This document shows, piece after piece, positions 46,081 to 56,116 of a DNA stretch of 64,000 nucleotides. This DNA is from Bacteroidetes bacterium UKL13-3. Lineage in GTDB: Bacteria > Bacteroidota > Bacteroidia > UKL13-3. Below the pieces are notes generated by a model that saw only the letters and a program-made list of their open reading frames with translations, had not been told where the DNA came from and did no database searches. The translations under genes were made by a program, and so were the position numbers. Location: assembly GCA_001602415.1 (NCBI GenBank), contig CP012155.1, positions 2,102,223 through 2,166,222 of the forward strand. The letters run 5' to 3'. Position 1 is the stretch's first letter, and each line of letters begins with the position of its first letter.

Positions 46081-46905
46081 TTATTTGTGAAGCACCAACA
46101 ATGGTATTTTGGTATGATATGCCATTTGTTTACTCAAACTACGGTGAAACAACCTATCAAAGAAACTTCTGCTATGTTTGGCCATCACCAACATATCAAC
46201 TTGATGTTCTGCAATAAACTTCTCTATAGCCTCTGTAACTTCCGTATTTGCCTTGTTTACTACCGTTATGTTTTCATGCTTAATGTGTTTTTTGTTGCGT
46301 GCAAAAAAGTTATTTTCAGAATCAAAATACTTATCAAATTCTGTTGAAATATGCAACACGGTAACTTTTGAATCGAACAGTTCAGCAAAAAACATCAAAC
46401 GAGAAACAGCAGGAAATTCTGGCTCGTTATAATCGCTTGAATACAAAATATGCTTAGGCTCGGTGTATGAATAAGCTGGAGGAATAACCAGCACCGGAAT
46501 TTCACTTTTACCAATAACAGAGGCGCTGTTGCTTCCAACCAAAATTTCTTGCAAACCGCTTGCTCCGGTTGTACCCATCACAATTAAATCAATGTTATTG
46601 CTTTTACTAAACGAAATAACTTCATCATTCACAAAACCTGTGGCAGTATGCAACTCAAAAGTAATTCCCGAAGATTTGAGGTAAGCTGTTTCTAACTTTT
46701 CAAACCCTACTTTTGTAGCTTCTTCCATTTCTTGCAAAATAAGTTGATAGGTTTCTGCAGGAAAAGAAGCGTCCATTACAGGAATGCTTTTAATGTGAAA
46801 TAAGTGAAGTTTGGATTCTGTTTTCTTGCAAAGCTCAATTGCATAACGCAACGCATTATTGGCAACTTCAGAAAAATCGGTAGGTAATAATATATTGTTT
46901 ATCAT
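46081..46905 (-). CDS. tandem universal stress protein
   Basis: 274 residues, two UspA domains. Domain 1 (to ~145) starts NNILLPTDFSEVANNALRY and has the ATP-loop MGTTGASGLQEILVGSNSASVIG (shortened: GTTGAS...GSNSASV). Domain 2 is less conserved and ends HRSLSKQMAYHTKIPLLVL. Cytoplasmic, role in stress survival inferred from family. Its terminator is the one split by the IS. Confidence 0.85.
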   Translation of the reverse strand: MINNILLPTDFSEVANNALRYAIELCKKTESKLHLFHIKSIPVMDASFPAETYQLILQEMEEATKVGFEKLETAYLKSSGITFELHTATGFVNDEVISFSKSNNIDLIVMGTTGASGLQEILVGSNSASVIGKSEIPVLVIPPAYSYTEPKHILYSSDYNEPEFPAVSRLMFFAELFDSKVTVLHISTEFDKYFDSENNFFARNKKHIKHENITVVNKANTEVTEAIEKFIAEHQVDMLVMAKHSRSFFDRLFHRSLSKQMAYHTKIPLLVLHK

Positions 46906-47033
46906 AATATGAGGTGTTAGTTAAAATCAAGTTTAGTGCTGCAGTATTATTTCAATGTTAAATAACAATACAAAGTTTAAATAATGTAATGCAAATAAAC
47001 ATGACCTTCCTCATTATCGTTATGCTATTAAAG

Positions 47034-48101
47034 CTACTCACCCATCACGGCTTCTTTGTGGCGTTTGTTTGCTAGTTGTCCGCAAGCAGCATCAATATCT
47101 TTACCTCTACTTCTGCGCAGGGTTGCCGTTAAGCCATTGTCCTCAAGGTAACGTTGAAAACGATATAACTTATTACCAGATGTATTCTGAAACTCCCCTC
47201 CATCAATACTGTTGTATTCAATTAAGTTAACTTTTGATGGAACATATTTCGAGAATGCTAATAACTCATCAGCATCTTTGAGAGTATCGTTAAAATCTTT
47301 GAAAACAATATATTCAAATGTTACCTGGTTTTTTGTTTTACTATAATAATATGCAAGAGCTTCACCTAACACATCGAGTGTATTACTCTCATTGATTGGC
47401 ATAATTTTACTGCGCTTCTCATCATTGGCGGCATGAAGTGAAAGTGCCAAATTAAACTTCACTTCATCGTCACCCAGTTTTTTAATCATTTTGGCAATGC
47501 CAGCAGTACTCACCGTAATTCGATCGGAAGCCATGTTTAAACCATCTTCTCCCGTAATTTTAGCAATAGCCCCAAGAACATTTCGATAATTTAAAAGTGG
47601 CTCACCCATGCCCATAAAAACAATATTGGTTAACGGGCGCTGGTAATATTGTTCTGCTTGATTTTTTATAATAACAACCTCATCATAAATCTCATCGGCA
47701 TTGAGGTTGCGCGCTAAGTCCAACTTTCCAGTGGCACAAAACCTACAACTGAGGCTACATCCCACTTGCGATGAAACACAAGCTGTAATTCTTTTTTCTG
47801 TTGGAATAAGCACGCCTTCTACAATAGGTCCATCAAACAGTTTCAAACTATTTTTGATGGTTCCGTCACTGCTTATTTGCTTTTCGTCAACACTTACAGC
47901 ATTAATTGTATAGTTCAACTCCAACTTTTCACGTAATTCTTTACTCAAATTGCTCATTTCACTGAAAGAGCGAGCACTTTTTTTCCAAATCCATTCATAA
48001 ACTTGTTGTCCACGAAATGGCTTTTCGCCCATACCAGCAAAGGATTCCTTTAATTCGGAGAGACTAAGTGATCGAATATCTTTTTTACTTGCGGTGTTCA
48101 T
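47034..48101 (-). CDS. rlmN: 23S rRNA (adenine-2503-C2) methyltransferase
   Basis: A radical SAM enzyme that methylates A2503 of 23S rRNA and A37 of some tRNAs. 355 residues; SSQVGCSLSCRFCATGKL carries the CxxxCxxC cluster motif, IVFMGMGEPLLNY and LRRSRGKDIDAACGQLA, in which the second Cys is the methyl carrier, follow. Divergent from lysS. Confidence 0.95.
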   Translation of the reverse strand: MNTASKKDIRSLSLSELKESFAGMGEKPFRGQQVYEWIWKKSARSFSEMSNLSKELREKLELNYTINAVSVDEKQISSDGTIKNSLKLFDGPIVEGVLIPTEKRITACVSSQVGCSLSCRFCATGKLDLARNLNADEIYDEVVIIKNQAEQYYQRPLTNIVFMGMGEPLLNYRNVLGAIAKITGEDGLNMASDRITVSTAGIAKMIKKLGDDEVKFNLALSLHAANDEKRSKIMPINESNTLDVLGEALAYYYSKTKNQVTFEYIVFKDFNDTLKDADELLAFSKYVPSKVNLIEYNSIDGGEFQNTSGNKLYRFQRYLEDNGLTATLRRSRGKDIDAACGQLANKRHKEAVMGE

Positions 48102-48169
48102 TGTAACAACAAAGATAGGGCATTCGGCATCAGCCGCAAAAAACCATTATTAAATGGCCGGTGTTTTTA

Positions 48170-48177
48170 TATTTTTG
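48170..48177 (+). promoter_or_regulatory. -7 element TATTTTTG of lysS
   Basis: Perfect TAnnTTTG, 24 bp upstream of ATG 48202; it excludes the in-frame ATG at 48154. Confidence 0.55.
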
Positions 48178-48201
48178 CACCTCTTTAAAACGGGCTATTA
48201 C

Positions 48202-49731
48202 ATGGAATTGAACGAACAAGAAATTATCCGCAGACAGAAACTTCAAGAAATTGGTAACATGGGTATTAATGCTTATCCCGCAGAACTTTTTGAAGTAAAT
48301 ACCTCTGCAAAAGATATACAGACACACTACGAGGCCGATAAAATTGAGTTCAAGAACATATCAATAGCTGGTAGGATTATGAGTGTGAGGGATATGGGAA
48401 AAGCTGCGTTTTGTGTTATACAAGATGCTACAGGTAAAATTCAGCTGTACGTTAGACGAGATGATATTTGCAAAGGGGAAGACAAAAGTTTATACGATAC
48501 ACTTTTTAAAAAACTCCTTGACATTGGTGATATCATAGGCGTTAAAGGGTATGTATTCACTACCAAAACAGGTGAAACATCCATTCACGTTGAAGAGTTA
48601 ACACTTTTATCAAAATCGTTAAAACCACTTCCAATTGTAAAAGAAAAAGATGGTGAAACCTTTGATGCTGTTACCGATGCCGAATTCAGATACCGTCAGC
48701 GTTACGTTGATTTAATAATCAACCCACAAGTAAAAGATACTTTTGTAAAACGTACGCAGCTGGTAAATACCATTCGCGATTTCTACAATGCAAAAGGATA
48801 TTTAGAAGTAGACACACCCGTATTACAGGCCATTCCTGGAGGAGCAGCAGCGCGTCCGTTTGTTACCCACCACAATTCATTGGATATTCCGATGTACATG
48901 CGAATAGCGAATGAGTTGTATTTAAAACGTCTAATTGTGGGCGGATTTGACGGTGTATATGAGTTTTCGCGCAACTTCAGAAACGAAGGAATGGACCGAA
49001 CACACAATCCTGAGTTTACTGTAATGGAGCTTTATGTTGCCTACAAAGACTATAACTGGATGATGGATTTAACCGAAGAGTTAATCGAAAAAATTGCTCT
49101 TACACTGCATGGCACAACCGAAGTTCAGGTTGGCGATAAGATTATTGATTTCAAGGCTCCATTTAAACGGGTTACAATGTTTGATTCCATTAAAGAATTT
49201 ACCGGAATTGACATTAGTAACATGGAAGAAGCCGAGTTGCGCGAAGTTTGTAAAAAACTACACATTGATGTTGCTGGTAATATTGGTAAAGGAAAACTGA
49301 TTGATGAAATTTTTGGAGCAAAGTGTGAAGGAAATTATATACAACCAACTTTTATAACGGATTATCCAGTTGAGATGAGTCCCCTTACAAAAAAACACAG
49401 AACACATGCTGGATTGGTTGAACGTTTTGAATTAATGGTAAATGGAAAAGAACTAGCCAACGCCTATTCAGAGTTAAATGACCCCATAGATCAGCGTGAG
49501 CGTTTTGAAGAACAAGCCAAACTTATGGAACGTGGTGATGATGAAGCAATGTTTATTGATCATGATTTTTTACGCGCACTCGAGTATGGAATGCCTCCAA
49601 CAGCGGGTATCGGTATAGGAATTGACCGTTTGGTCATGATTATGACCAATAATCCTTCTATTCAAGATGTATTATTCTTCCCACAAATGAGACCTGAAGT
49701 AAACCATCAGGAAAAAGAGGAAAACAACTAA
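48202..49731 (+). CDS. lysS: lysyl-tRNA synthetase, class II
   Basis: 509 residues starting MELNEQEIIRRQKLQEI. N-terminal OB fold for the anticodon (ISIAGRIMSVRDMGKAAFCVI), class II motif 2 FSRNFRNEGMDRTHNPEFT and motif 3 GIGIGIDRLVMIM. The N-terminal extra helix is short, as in bacteria. Ends 20 bp before a large-loop terminator. Confidence 0.96.
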   Translation: MELNEQEIIRRQKLQEIGNMGINAYPAELFEVNTSAKDIQTHYEADKIEFKNISIAGRIMSVRDMGKAAFCVIQDATGKIQLYVRRDDICKGEDKSLYDTLFKKLLDIGDIIGVKGYVFTTKTGETSIHVEELTLLSKSLKPLPIVKEKDGETFDAVTDAEFRYRQRYVDLIINPQVKDTFVKRTQLVNTIRDFYNAKGYLEVDTPVLQAIPGGAAARPFVTHHNSLDIPMYMRIANELYLKRLIVGGFDGVYEFSRNFRNEGMDRTHNPEFTVMELYVAYKDYNWMMDLTEELIEKIALTLHGTTEVQVGDKIIDFKAPFKRVTMFDSIKEFTGIDISNMEEAELREVCKKLHIDVAGNIGKGKLIDEIFGAKCEGNYIQPTFITDYPVEMSPLTKKHRTHAGLVERFELMVNGKELANAYSELNDPIDQRERFEEQAKLMERGDDEAMFIDHDFLRALEYGMPPTAGIGIGIDRLVMIMTNNPSIQDVLFFPQMRPEVNHQEKEENN

Positions 49732-49751
49732 TCAATATCTCAAAGACAAAC

Positions 49752-49797
49752 AAAGCCTTGACTGCACCTTTTAAAACGGATTGTATTCAAGGCTTTT
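49752..49797 (+). terminator. terminator of lysS
   Basis: AAAGCCTTGA (49752-49761) and TCAAGGCTTT (49787-49796) pair perfectly across a 25-nt loop, then Ts. Confidence 0.75.
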
Positions 49798-49916
49798 TTG
49801 TTACTTGATTGTAAAAACATTTTCTATGAATTTCTTAGTATGAATGTTTGAATAGAAAACAGAGTTGAATGAGGAGAAGCTTATTTAATAACAGCAATTT
49901 CAACAGTAATAAATCA

Positions 49917-50396
49917 ATGGAAAACTTATTTTTACTTACAGGAAGCAATATTGGCAATAGTGCACAACACTTGCAACAAGCCAAACAATTCATTAACGAA
50001 CGTATTGGGATTACCGTTAAAAGTTCTTCTGTATACAAAACCGAACCTTGGGGAAAAAAAGATCAACAGGATTTTTTGAACCAAGTATTGTTGGTACAAA
50101 CAAAACTGTTGGCCGAAGATGCATTGATTCAATTGTTACAAATCGAAAAAGAAATGGGGCGTAACCGACTGCAAAAATGGGAGCCTCGCATTATTGATAT
50201 TGATATATTGTTTTATGGAGACCGCATTATTAATACCGAAAAGCTTATAGTGCCTCATCCATTGTTGCATGAGCGAAGGTTCACTTTGTTACCTCTTGCT
50301 GAAATTGCTGCCGGTTATATGCATCCTGTTTTGCATAAAACAATCGAAGAGTTACTTCAATCGTGCAACGATACAAGTGCCGTAACCCAATGTTAA
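49917..50396 (+). CDS. folK: 2-amino-4-hydroxy-6-hydroxymethyldihydropteridine pyrophosphokinase
   Basis: Activates the pterin for dihydropteroate synthesis in the folate pathway. From ATG 49917, 159 residues: LLTGSNIGN, VYKTEPWGKKDQQDFLNQV, EKEMGR and PRIIDIDILFYGD, all HPPK landmarks. An upstream in-frame ATG (49869) adds 16 Asn/Ser residues without family support. Followed 71 bp later by a deoxynucleoside kinase, a pairing I have seen in Bacteroidota. Confidence 0.95.
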   Translation: MENLFLLTGSNIGNSAQHLQQAKQFINERIGITVKSSSVYKTEPWGKKDQQDFLNQVLLVQTKLLAEDALIQLLQIEKEMGRNRLQKWEPRIIDIDILFYGDRIINTEKLIVPHPLLHERRFTLLPLAEIAAGYMHPVLHKTIEELLQSCNDTSAVTQC

Positions 50397-50467
50397 ACAT
50401 TCATCAAGCCCAAATGGTGGAAAAAATGTAGGTATCATCTGGCTGCAGTAGCGCACATTTGTAATTC

Positions 50468-51124
50468 ATGGAATTAACTCCGGAGTATTCGTTTATAGCA
50501 ATTGAAGGCAATATTGGTGCAGGCAAAACTTCGCTTGCACAAAAACTGAGTGCCGATTTTAATGCAAAACTTATTTTAGAAGAATTTGAAGACAATTCTT
50601 TTCTTCCAAAATTTTATGAAGATGCACGCAGGTATGCATTTCCGTTAGAGATGAGTTTTTTGGCAGCACGTTTTAATCAACTCAAGAAACAACTACTCGA
50701 ACAAGACCTGTTTAAGCAATATACCATTAGTGATTACATCTTTCCTAAGTGCATGTTGTTTTCAAAGGTTAATTTAGATGATGATGAATACGATTTGTAT
50801 GTAAAATTATTTGATATCATTAATCAACAACTTCCACAACCCGATTTGTTGGTGTATTTGCATAATCCAATTGAGAAATTACAATGGAATATCACCAATA
50901 GAGGTCGTACTTATGAACAACATATTGAAGATTCTTACCTACAACAATTAAGCGATGCGTATCTTCAATATCTTCATTCAAACGAACACTTGCGCATACT
51001 TCTAATTAATTGCAGCAGTCTCGATTTCGTAAACAATGTTGATCACTATCAAAACTTAAAAGCACTTGTGTGCAAAGAATACAAACCCGGCATTCACCAT
51101 GTTAACTGGTTGATGGAGGAATGA
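50468..51124 (+). CDS. deoxynucleoside kinase
   Basis: 218 residues, dNK family. P-loop IEGNIGAGKTSLAQ at residues 12-25, FLPKFYEDARRYAFPLEMSFLAAR (shortened) and NITNRGRTYEQHI with the lid arginines. Phosphorylates deoxyadenosine/deoxyguanosine-type substrates in salvage; exact specificity not readable. Probably in one unit with folK. Confidence 0.88.
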   Translation: MELTPEYSFIAIEGNIGAGKTSLAQKLSADFNAKLILEEFEDNSFLPKFYEDARRYAFPLEMSFLAARFNQLKKQLLEQDLFKQYTISDYIFPKCMLFSKVNLDDDEYDLYVKLFDIINQQLPQPDLLVYLHNPIEKLQWNITNRGRTYEQHIEDSYLQQLSDAYLQYLHSNEHLRILLINCSSLDFVNNVDHYQNLKALVCKEYKPGIHHVNWLMEE

Positions 51125-51270
51125 GGATAATGCATAGCATGTGGATGATAAAATGTTATGATTATATTCCTGATATTTAAAAAGTAAGATAAAGAGCATT
51201 AAATACTGCGAATAGAAATGCTGAAAACTCCTTTTTTGATACAAATTGCAAATAGCCCAACATAAGCAAC

Positions 51271-51864
51271 ATGATTATTTTAAGTTCACATTACCTTCCG
51301 TGTATTGAATGGTTTCGGGCATTATTGTCGGAGCAAGATGTGATTATTGACATACACGAGCATTTCCTGAAACAAACCTACCGGAACCGAGCAAACATTT
51401 TAAGTTCAAACGGAAAACTTGCGTTATCTATACCTGTAAAAAAATTTGCAAATCATACGCCCATCGTTGACATTAAAATTGAAAATGGTTTTCCTTGGCA
51501 ACATCAGCATTGGCAGGCTATAGTATCAGCATATAACTCTGCGCCTTATTTTTTATATTACCAAGATTACTTTAAACCACTGTTTGAAAAAGAATTTACG
51601 TCATTGGTTGAATGGAATACCGAACTACTTAAAGTCTGTTTAAAATTAATGAAGTTAGACCTATCCATTCAGTACAGTGATAACTATTATAAGTGCATGA
51701 GCGATGATGTTGATTATAGAATGCTCATCAGTCCTAAAAACAAAGAAGAAGTGATTACACCAACCTACCATCAAGTATTCTCAGAAAAATTGCTATTTGA
51801 ACCCAACCTTAGCATTGTTGATGTGCTTTTTAACCACGGTCCACGTTGGAAAGAATTTCTTTAA
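51271..51864 (+). CDS. WbqC-like family protein
   Basis: 197 residues with SSHYLPCIEWFRALL, HEHFLKQTYRNRANILSSNGKLALSIPV (shortened) and HWQAIVSAYNSAPYF. The family occurs in polysaccharide clusters and also alone in Bacteroidota; function unknown. In other genomes it often sits near signal peptidase or folate genes. No membrane segment. Confidence 0.75.
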   Translation: MIILSSHYLPCIEWFRALLSEQDVIIDIHEHFLKQTYRNRANILSSNGKLALSIPVKKFANHTPIVDIKIENGFPWQHQHWQAIVSAYNSAPYFLYYQDYFKPLFEKEFTSLVEWNTELLKVCLKLMKLDLSIQYSDNYYKCMSDDVDYRMLISPKNKEEVITPTYHQVFSEKLLFEPNLSIVDVLFNHGPRWKEFL

Positions 51865-51900
51865 TTGATTTTCTGATTTCGGTAGTTGAATTTTTATACT

Positions 51901-53229
51901 CTATCTCATAAATGGCAACTTGGGCATGCCTCTACCAGCACCTTGCATTTTCCCGAACGACTTCATCATTTTACGCATTTCATCAAACTGCTTTAAAAGC
52001 TGATTCACTTGTTGAATGTCCGTTCCGCTACCATCGGCAATTCGTTTTCTTCGACCACCATTAATAATATCCGGATTGTTACGTTCTTTCGGAGTCATTG
52101 AGTTTATAATAGCTTCAATTCCTTTGAATGCATCATCCCTAATATCTAAATCTTTTACAGCCTTACCAACACCTGGTATCATACCCATCAAGTCCTTTAA
52201 ATTACCCATCTTTTTAATTTGTTGAATTTGGGTATAAAAATCTTCGAACGTGAATTGATCTTTTAAGAGCTTCTTTTGAATGCGTTCAGCTTCGTCTTCA
52301 TCAAATACTTGTTGAGCGCGTTCTACTAAACTCACAATATCACCCATTCCCAAAATACGCTGAGCCATACGATCAGGGTGGAACGCATCCAATGCTTCCA
52401 TCTTCTCGCCCATACCCACAAATTTTATAGGTTTCTCAACCACCGTTTTGATGGAGAGAGCTGCTCCTCCGCGTGTATCACCATCCAACTTTGTTAGAAT
52501 AACACCGGTAAAATCCAACACATCATTAAATGCTTTAGCCGTATTCACTGCATCTTGCCCTGTCATCGAATCTACAACAAACAAAATCTCCTGAGGTTGA
52601 ATGGCATTTTTGATATCACCAATTTCCATCATCATTTTTTCGTCAATAGACAAACGACCGGCCGTATCAATAATAATTACAGAAGCCCCCTTTTCTTTTG
52701 CTTCCTTCACCGCATTTTGTGCAATGCTCACAGGATTTGTGTTGCCCTCTTCGCTATATACTGGAACACCAATTTGTTCACCTAAAACATGTAACTGTTG
52801 AATAGCGGCAGGACGATACACATCACAAGCAGCCATCATTACTGTTTTACCTTTTTTCTTTATAAAACTTGCAAGTTTTGCAGAATGGGTTGTTTTACCC
52901 GAACCTTGTAATCCCGCCATCAGGATAATTGCAGGAGATCCTTTTAAATTTAGTTCCTCTGATTTTCCTCCCAACAATAAAGTCAACTCATCGTTAACAA
53001 TTTTAGTGAGTAATTGCCCAGGTGAAACCGCGGTTAAAACGTTTTGACCTAAGGCTTTTTCCTTAACAGTATCGGTAAATGTTTTGGCAATTTTATAGTT
53101 TACGTCAGCATCAATCAATGCTTTACGAATTTCCTTTACCGTTTCGGCAACGTTAATTTCGGTAATTTTACCTTGCCCTTTAAGGGTTTTAAATGCTTTA
53201 TCGAGTTTACTGCTTAAACTTTCGAACAT
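51901..53229 (-). CDS. ffh: signal recognition particle protein
   Basis: 442 residues: N domain, G domain with P-loop GLQGSGKTTHSAKLA, DTAGRL and TKLDGDTRGGAALS, then a Met-rich M domain (MRKMMKSFGKM) for 4.5S RNA and signal-sequence binding. Targets membrane proteins co-translationally. Convergent with the WbqC gene, 36 bp apart, with no obvious terminator. Confidence 0.96.
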   Translation of the reverse strand: MFESLSSKLDKAFKTLKGQGKITEINVAETVKEIRKALIDADVNYKIAKTFTDTVKEKALGQNVLTAVSPGQLLTKIVNDELTLLLGGKSEELNLKGSPAIILMAGLQGSGKTTHSAKLASFIKKKGKTVMMAACDVYRPAAIQQLHVLGEQIGVPVYSEEGNTNPVSIAQNAVKEAKEKGASVIIIDTAGRLSIDEKMMMEIGDIKNAIQPQEILFVVDSMTGQDAVNTAKAFNDVLDFTGVILTKLDGDTRGGAALSIKTVVEKPIKFVGMGEKMEALDAFHPDRMAQRILGMGDIVSLVERAQQVFDEDEAERIQKKLLKDQFTFEDFYTQIQQIKKMGNLKDLMGMIPGVGKAVKDLDIRDDAFKGIEAIINSMTPKERNNPDIINGGRRKRIADGSGTDIQQVNQLLKQFDEMRKMMKSFGKMQGAGRGMPKLPFMR

Positions 53230-53321
53230 AATATCGTAAATTTGAGGCGCGAAAATAGGAATAAATGCCGAATGCGCGGAACCTAATTTTTGTATTGTTT
53301 AAATAATTGATTAGGAGCTAG

Positions 53322-53711
53322 ATGAATAATCATCCAATTGTGTTTTATGATGGTGTTTGTGGCCTGTGTGACCGCAGCGTTCAATTTATGATTAAACACG
53401 ATCATAAACGCATTTTCAGATACGCAACGTTACAATCAGATATAGCAAAACAAACATTGGGCAACCAAATTACTTTTGATTCTTTTGTTCTTTATGAAAA
53501 TGGGAAAGCTTTCTACCAATCAACAGCAGCACTTAAAGTATTGAAAAAATTGGGTGGAATATGGCGTTTAGGCTATGTGTTTATGATTGTTCCTGCCTTT
53601 ATCCGAAATGCAGTATATAATTTTATTGCCCTTAACCGCTACAAATGGTTTGGCAAATTTGATCGTTGTAAAATTCCTACTCCTGAGCAACGTGACTTGT
53701 TTTTAGCCTAA
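53322..53711 (+). CDS. DCC-family thiol-disulfide protein (DUF393)
   Basis: 129 residues with the DxxCxxC start YDGVCGLCDRSVQF at residues 9-22, a thioredoxin-like fold signature, and a conserved FALNRYKWFGKF-like C terminus (IALNRYKWFGKF). Family members are predicted oxidoreductases; substrate unknown. Confidence 0.8.
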   Translation: MNNHPIVFYDGVCGLCDRSVQFMIKHDHKRIFRYATLQSDIAKQTLGNQITFDSFVLYENGKAFYQSTAALKVLKKLGGIWRLGYVFMIVPAFIRNAVYNFIALNRYKWFGKFDRCKIPTPEQRDLFLA

Positions 53712-53757
53712 AAAGTTAAGATAACTTTCACTGAACTAACTATTCAATTCAAAGAAC

Positions 53758-54243
53758 TCAGTATACTTTTTTTAGCCTCTCAACAATTTCAAAAACAGCA
53801 GGACAAATCGCTACGTTATTAAGAGTTTCCTTAAAAAGTGTGTGTATTTTTCGTTGATTGGTGTGCGGATATTCTCGGCAAGCATTTGGGCGATGGTCAT
53901 AAACAGAACAATAATTATCAGAACCCAAAAACGGACAAGGCAACGCATTTAAAACGTAATCATTGTCTTCATCTATATGCAAATACGTTTCCACAAATTG
54001 TGCTGGCCGCATTTTGAAGTGCGAAGCTAGTCGCTCGATATCTTTTTGCTTAAATAACGGGCCGGTTGTTTTACAACAATTAGCACATTTCAAACAATCA
54101 ATATGGTCAAATGCTTCATCGTGAAATTGTGCAAACTGTTCATCTAAATTTTTAGGAGTGCGCTTTTTAAGCTGTTCGAAGAATCGCTTGTTCTCGTTTT
54201 TTTTCTGAGTTGCTTTGTTTTTTAGTTCGTTCAGGTCTTCCAT
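53758..54243 (-). CDS. YkgJ-family cysteine-cluster protein
   Basis: 161 residues with a Cys pattern CLKCANCCKTTGPLF, then CPFLGSDNYCSVYDHRPNACREYP (shortened), the eight-Cys zinc/iron-chelate signature. Function unknown. Its ATG overlaps the stop of the Nramp gene by one base, so it is the third gene of the mntR operon; a metal-linked role is possible by context. Confidence 0.8.
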   Translation of the reverse strand: MEDLNELKNKATQKKNENKRFFEQLKKRTPKNLDEQFAQFHDEAFDHIDCLKCANCCKTTGPLFKQKDIERLASHFKMRPAQFVETYLHIDEDNDYVLNALPCPFLGSDNYCSVYDHRPNACREYPHTNQRKIHTLFKETLNNVAICPAVFEIVERLKKVY

Positions 54244-56111
54244 TATTTAACAATCAAAACAGGTATTTTAACATTGTGTCTAACTGCATCAACGGTGCTT
54301 CCGAAAATAATATCCTTAAGCCCCTTATGACCGTGGGCTCCCATAACCAATAAATCAGCATCACTTTTATTAATTATTAACGAAATAGCATTAGCTGATT
54401 TCCCATACCCCAATTCAGTAATCACAGAGTATCCCATTCGCATTAAATCTAATTGGTACTTTTTAAGATTTTCCAAATCATGCATCGTTTCGTTATCCAA
54501 AATTTGGTTGCCTAAACGAATAGCTCCAGCCGATTCAACAATATGAATGAGTATGTACGATGCTGACTTTCCTCCTAAGGACAATGCATGCTGAATGGTT
54601 GCCGTATCATTTTTCGAGAAATCAACCGTTATAGCAATTTGTTTGTAAGTTGATTGTTCAACTTCACCGAGTGATATTGCATTACCATGAGGAATACTAT
54701 TTTTTACTTTACGCTTATACTTAATAACAGGCTCAAACGTAATATAAAGCAACAGCGTAAGTACGAAAAGCAACAACAGCAAAATGAACATTTTTAAAGA
54801 AAAGTTTCCTTCCCCTAAAAAAATGAAGAATGAGGTTACTTCATCAATAATTAACTTCACATTGAGTGAAATAATAATTGCTGCACATAACCAGGCTCCC
54901 AATTTAAGCCAAGGTTTAATCGCAAAGGAATCCATAATCTTTTTACTAGATGTAAAATGAATGAGCGGAATAACAGCAAAACCCAATTGCATGCTCAATA
55001 CAACTTGACTAAATACGAGTAACTCACCTAACTTTTCTTCTCCAAAATAAAAAATGGTAAACAGAGCCGGAGCAATTGCAAGCATCCGAGTTAACAATCT
55101 TCTAATCCAAGGACTGATGCGCAAATTCAAATACCCTTCCATTACAATTTGCCCAGCTAAGGTTCCTGTAATAGTTGAGCTTTGGCCAGCACAAATAAGT
55201 GCTATAGCAAACAAGGCAGGTGCCCAATTACCAAAAATATTTTGAAGCAATAAATGTGCATCCTGAATACTACTTACCTTATTAAATCCATTGTGGTGAA
55301 AGGCAGATGCCGCCAAAATAAGTATAGAGGCATTTACAAAAAAAGCGAGATTTAAAGCAATTGTTGAATCAATAAAATTGAATTTCAGTGCTTGTTTGAT
55401 GCCCGTCAAATCTTTGGAGAAATTGCGTGTTTGAACCAAAGACGAATGCAAATAAAGGTTGTGTGGCATAACCGTGGCTCCGATAATACCGATAGCAATA
55501 TAAAGTGCATTACTCGTTAGTGCGGTTGGCACAAATCCCTTTACTAGTTCTTGCACATCTGGTTTTACAATAAACAACTCCGTTATGAATGACAACCCAA
55601 TAATCGCAATTAAACTCACAATAAATACTTCCATTTTTCGGATACCCTTGTTGAGTAGAAACAGTAGTAAAAAAGTATCAAGTACTGTTATGATAACGCC
55701 ATACATTAATGGCAAGCCAAACAATAAATTAAGGCCGATAGCCATACCAATTATCTCAGCCAAATCACAGGCAGCAATGGCTAATTCTGCCAAAACGTAA
55801 AGTGAAACATTGGCCCAAGGAGCGTATTGTTGTCGCGATGCTTGTGCAAGATCTAATCCTTTAACTACACCTAATCGGGCCGCAAGACTTTGGAGCAATA
55901 ATGCCATCAAGTTACTCATGAGTAACACCCAAATTAATTGATACCCAAATTGGCTTCCACCAGCAATATCGGTAGCCCAATTTCCGGGATCCATATATCC
56001 TACACTTACCATGTATGCCGGCCCTAAAAACGCCATGAGTGTTTTCCAGAAATTCCTTTTCGATGGAATCTGAACACTTTCATGAACGTCACTTAACGAT
56101 TTTTCTGACAT
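54243..56111 (-). CDS. mntH: Nramp-family Mn2+/Fe2+ transporter fused to a UspA domain
   Basis: 622 residues. The Nramp part (~1-450) has eleven or twelve membrane segments, with the metal-site motifs DPGNW in segment 1 and MPHNLYLHSS in segment 6 and GQSSTITGT in a later loop, so proton-coupled Mn/Fe uptake is expected. After a short basic link (FEPVIKYKRKVK) a complete UspA domain (~475-622) follows, ending GAHGHKGLKDIIFGSTVDAV with the ATP-binding loop. Plain MntH lacks this. The soluble domain would face the cytoplasm and may gate the channel by nucleotide; inference. Starts 5 bp after mntR. Confidence 0.93.
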   Translation of the reverse strand: MSEKSLSDVHESVQIPSKRNFWKTLMAFLGPAYMVSVGYMDPGNWATDIAGGSQFGYQLIWVLLMSNLMALLLQSLAARLGVVKGLDLAQASRQQYAPWANVSLYVLAELAIAACDLAEIIGMAIGLNLLFGLPLMYGVIITVLDTFLLLFLLNKGIRKMEVFIVSLIAIIGLSFITELFIVKPDVQELVKGFVPTALTSNALYIAIGIIGATVMPHNLYLHSSLVQTRNFSKDLTGIKQALKFNFIDSTIALNLAFFVNASILILAASAFHHNGFNKVSSIQDAHLLLQNIFGNWAPALFAIALICAGQSSTITGTLAGQIVMEGYLNLRISPWIRRLLTRMLAIAPALFTIFYFGEEKLGELLVFSQVVLSMQLGFAVIPLIHFTSSKKIMDSFAIKPWLKLGAWLCAAIIISLNVKLIIDEVTSFFIFLGEGNFSLKMFILLLLLFVLTLLLYITFEPVIKYKRKVKNSIPHGNAISLGEVEQSTYKQIAITVDFSKNDTATIQHALSLGGKSASYILIHIVESAGAIRLGNQILDNETMHDLENLKKYQLDLMRMGYSVITELGYGKSANAISLIINKSDADLLVMGAHGHKGLKDIIFGSTVDAVRHNVKIPVLIVK

Positions 56112-56116
56112 ATCCG

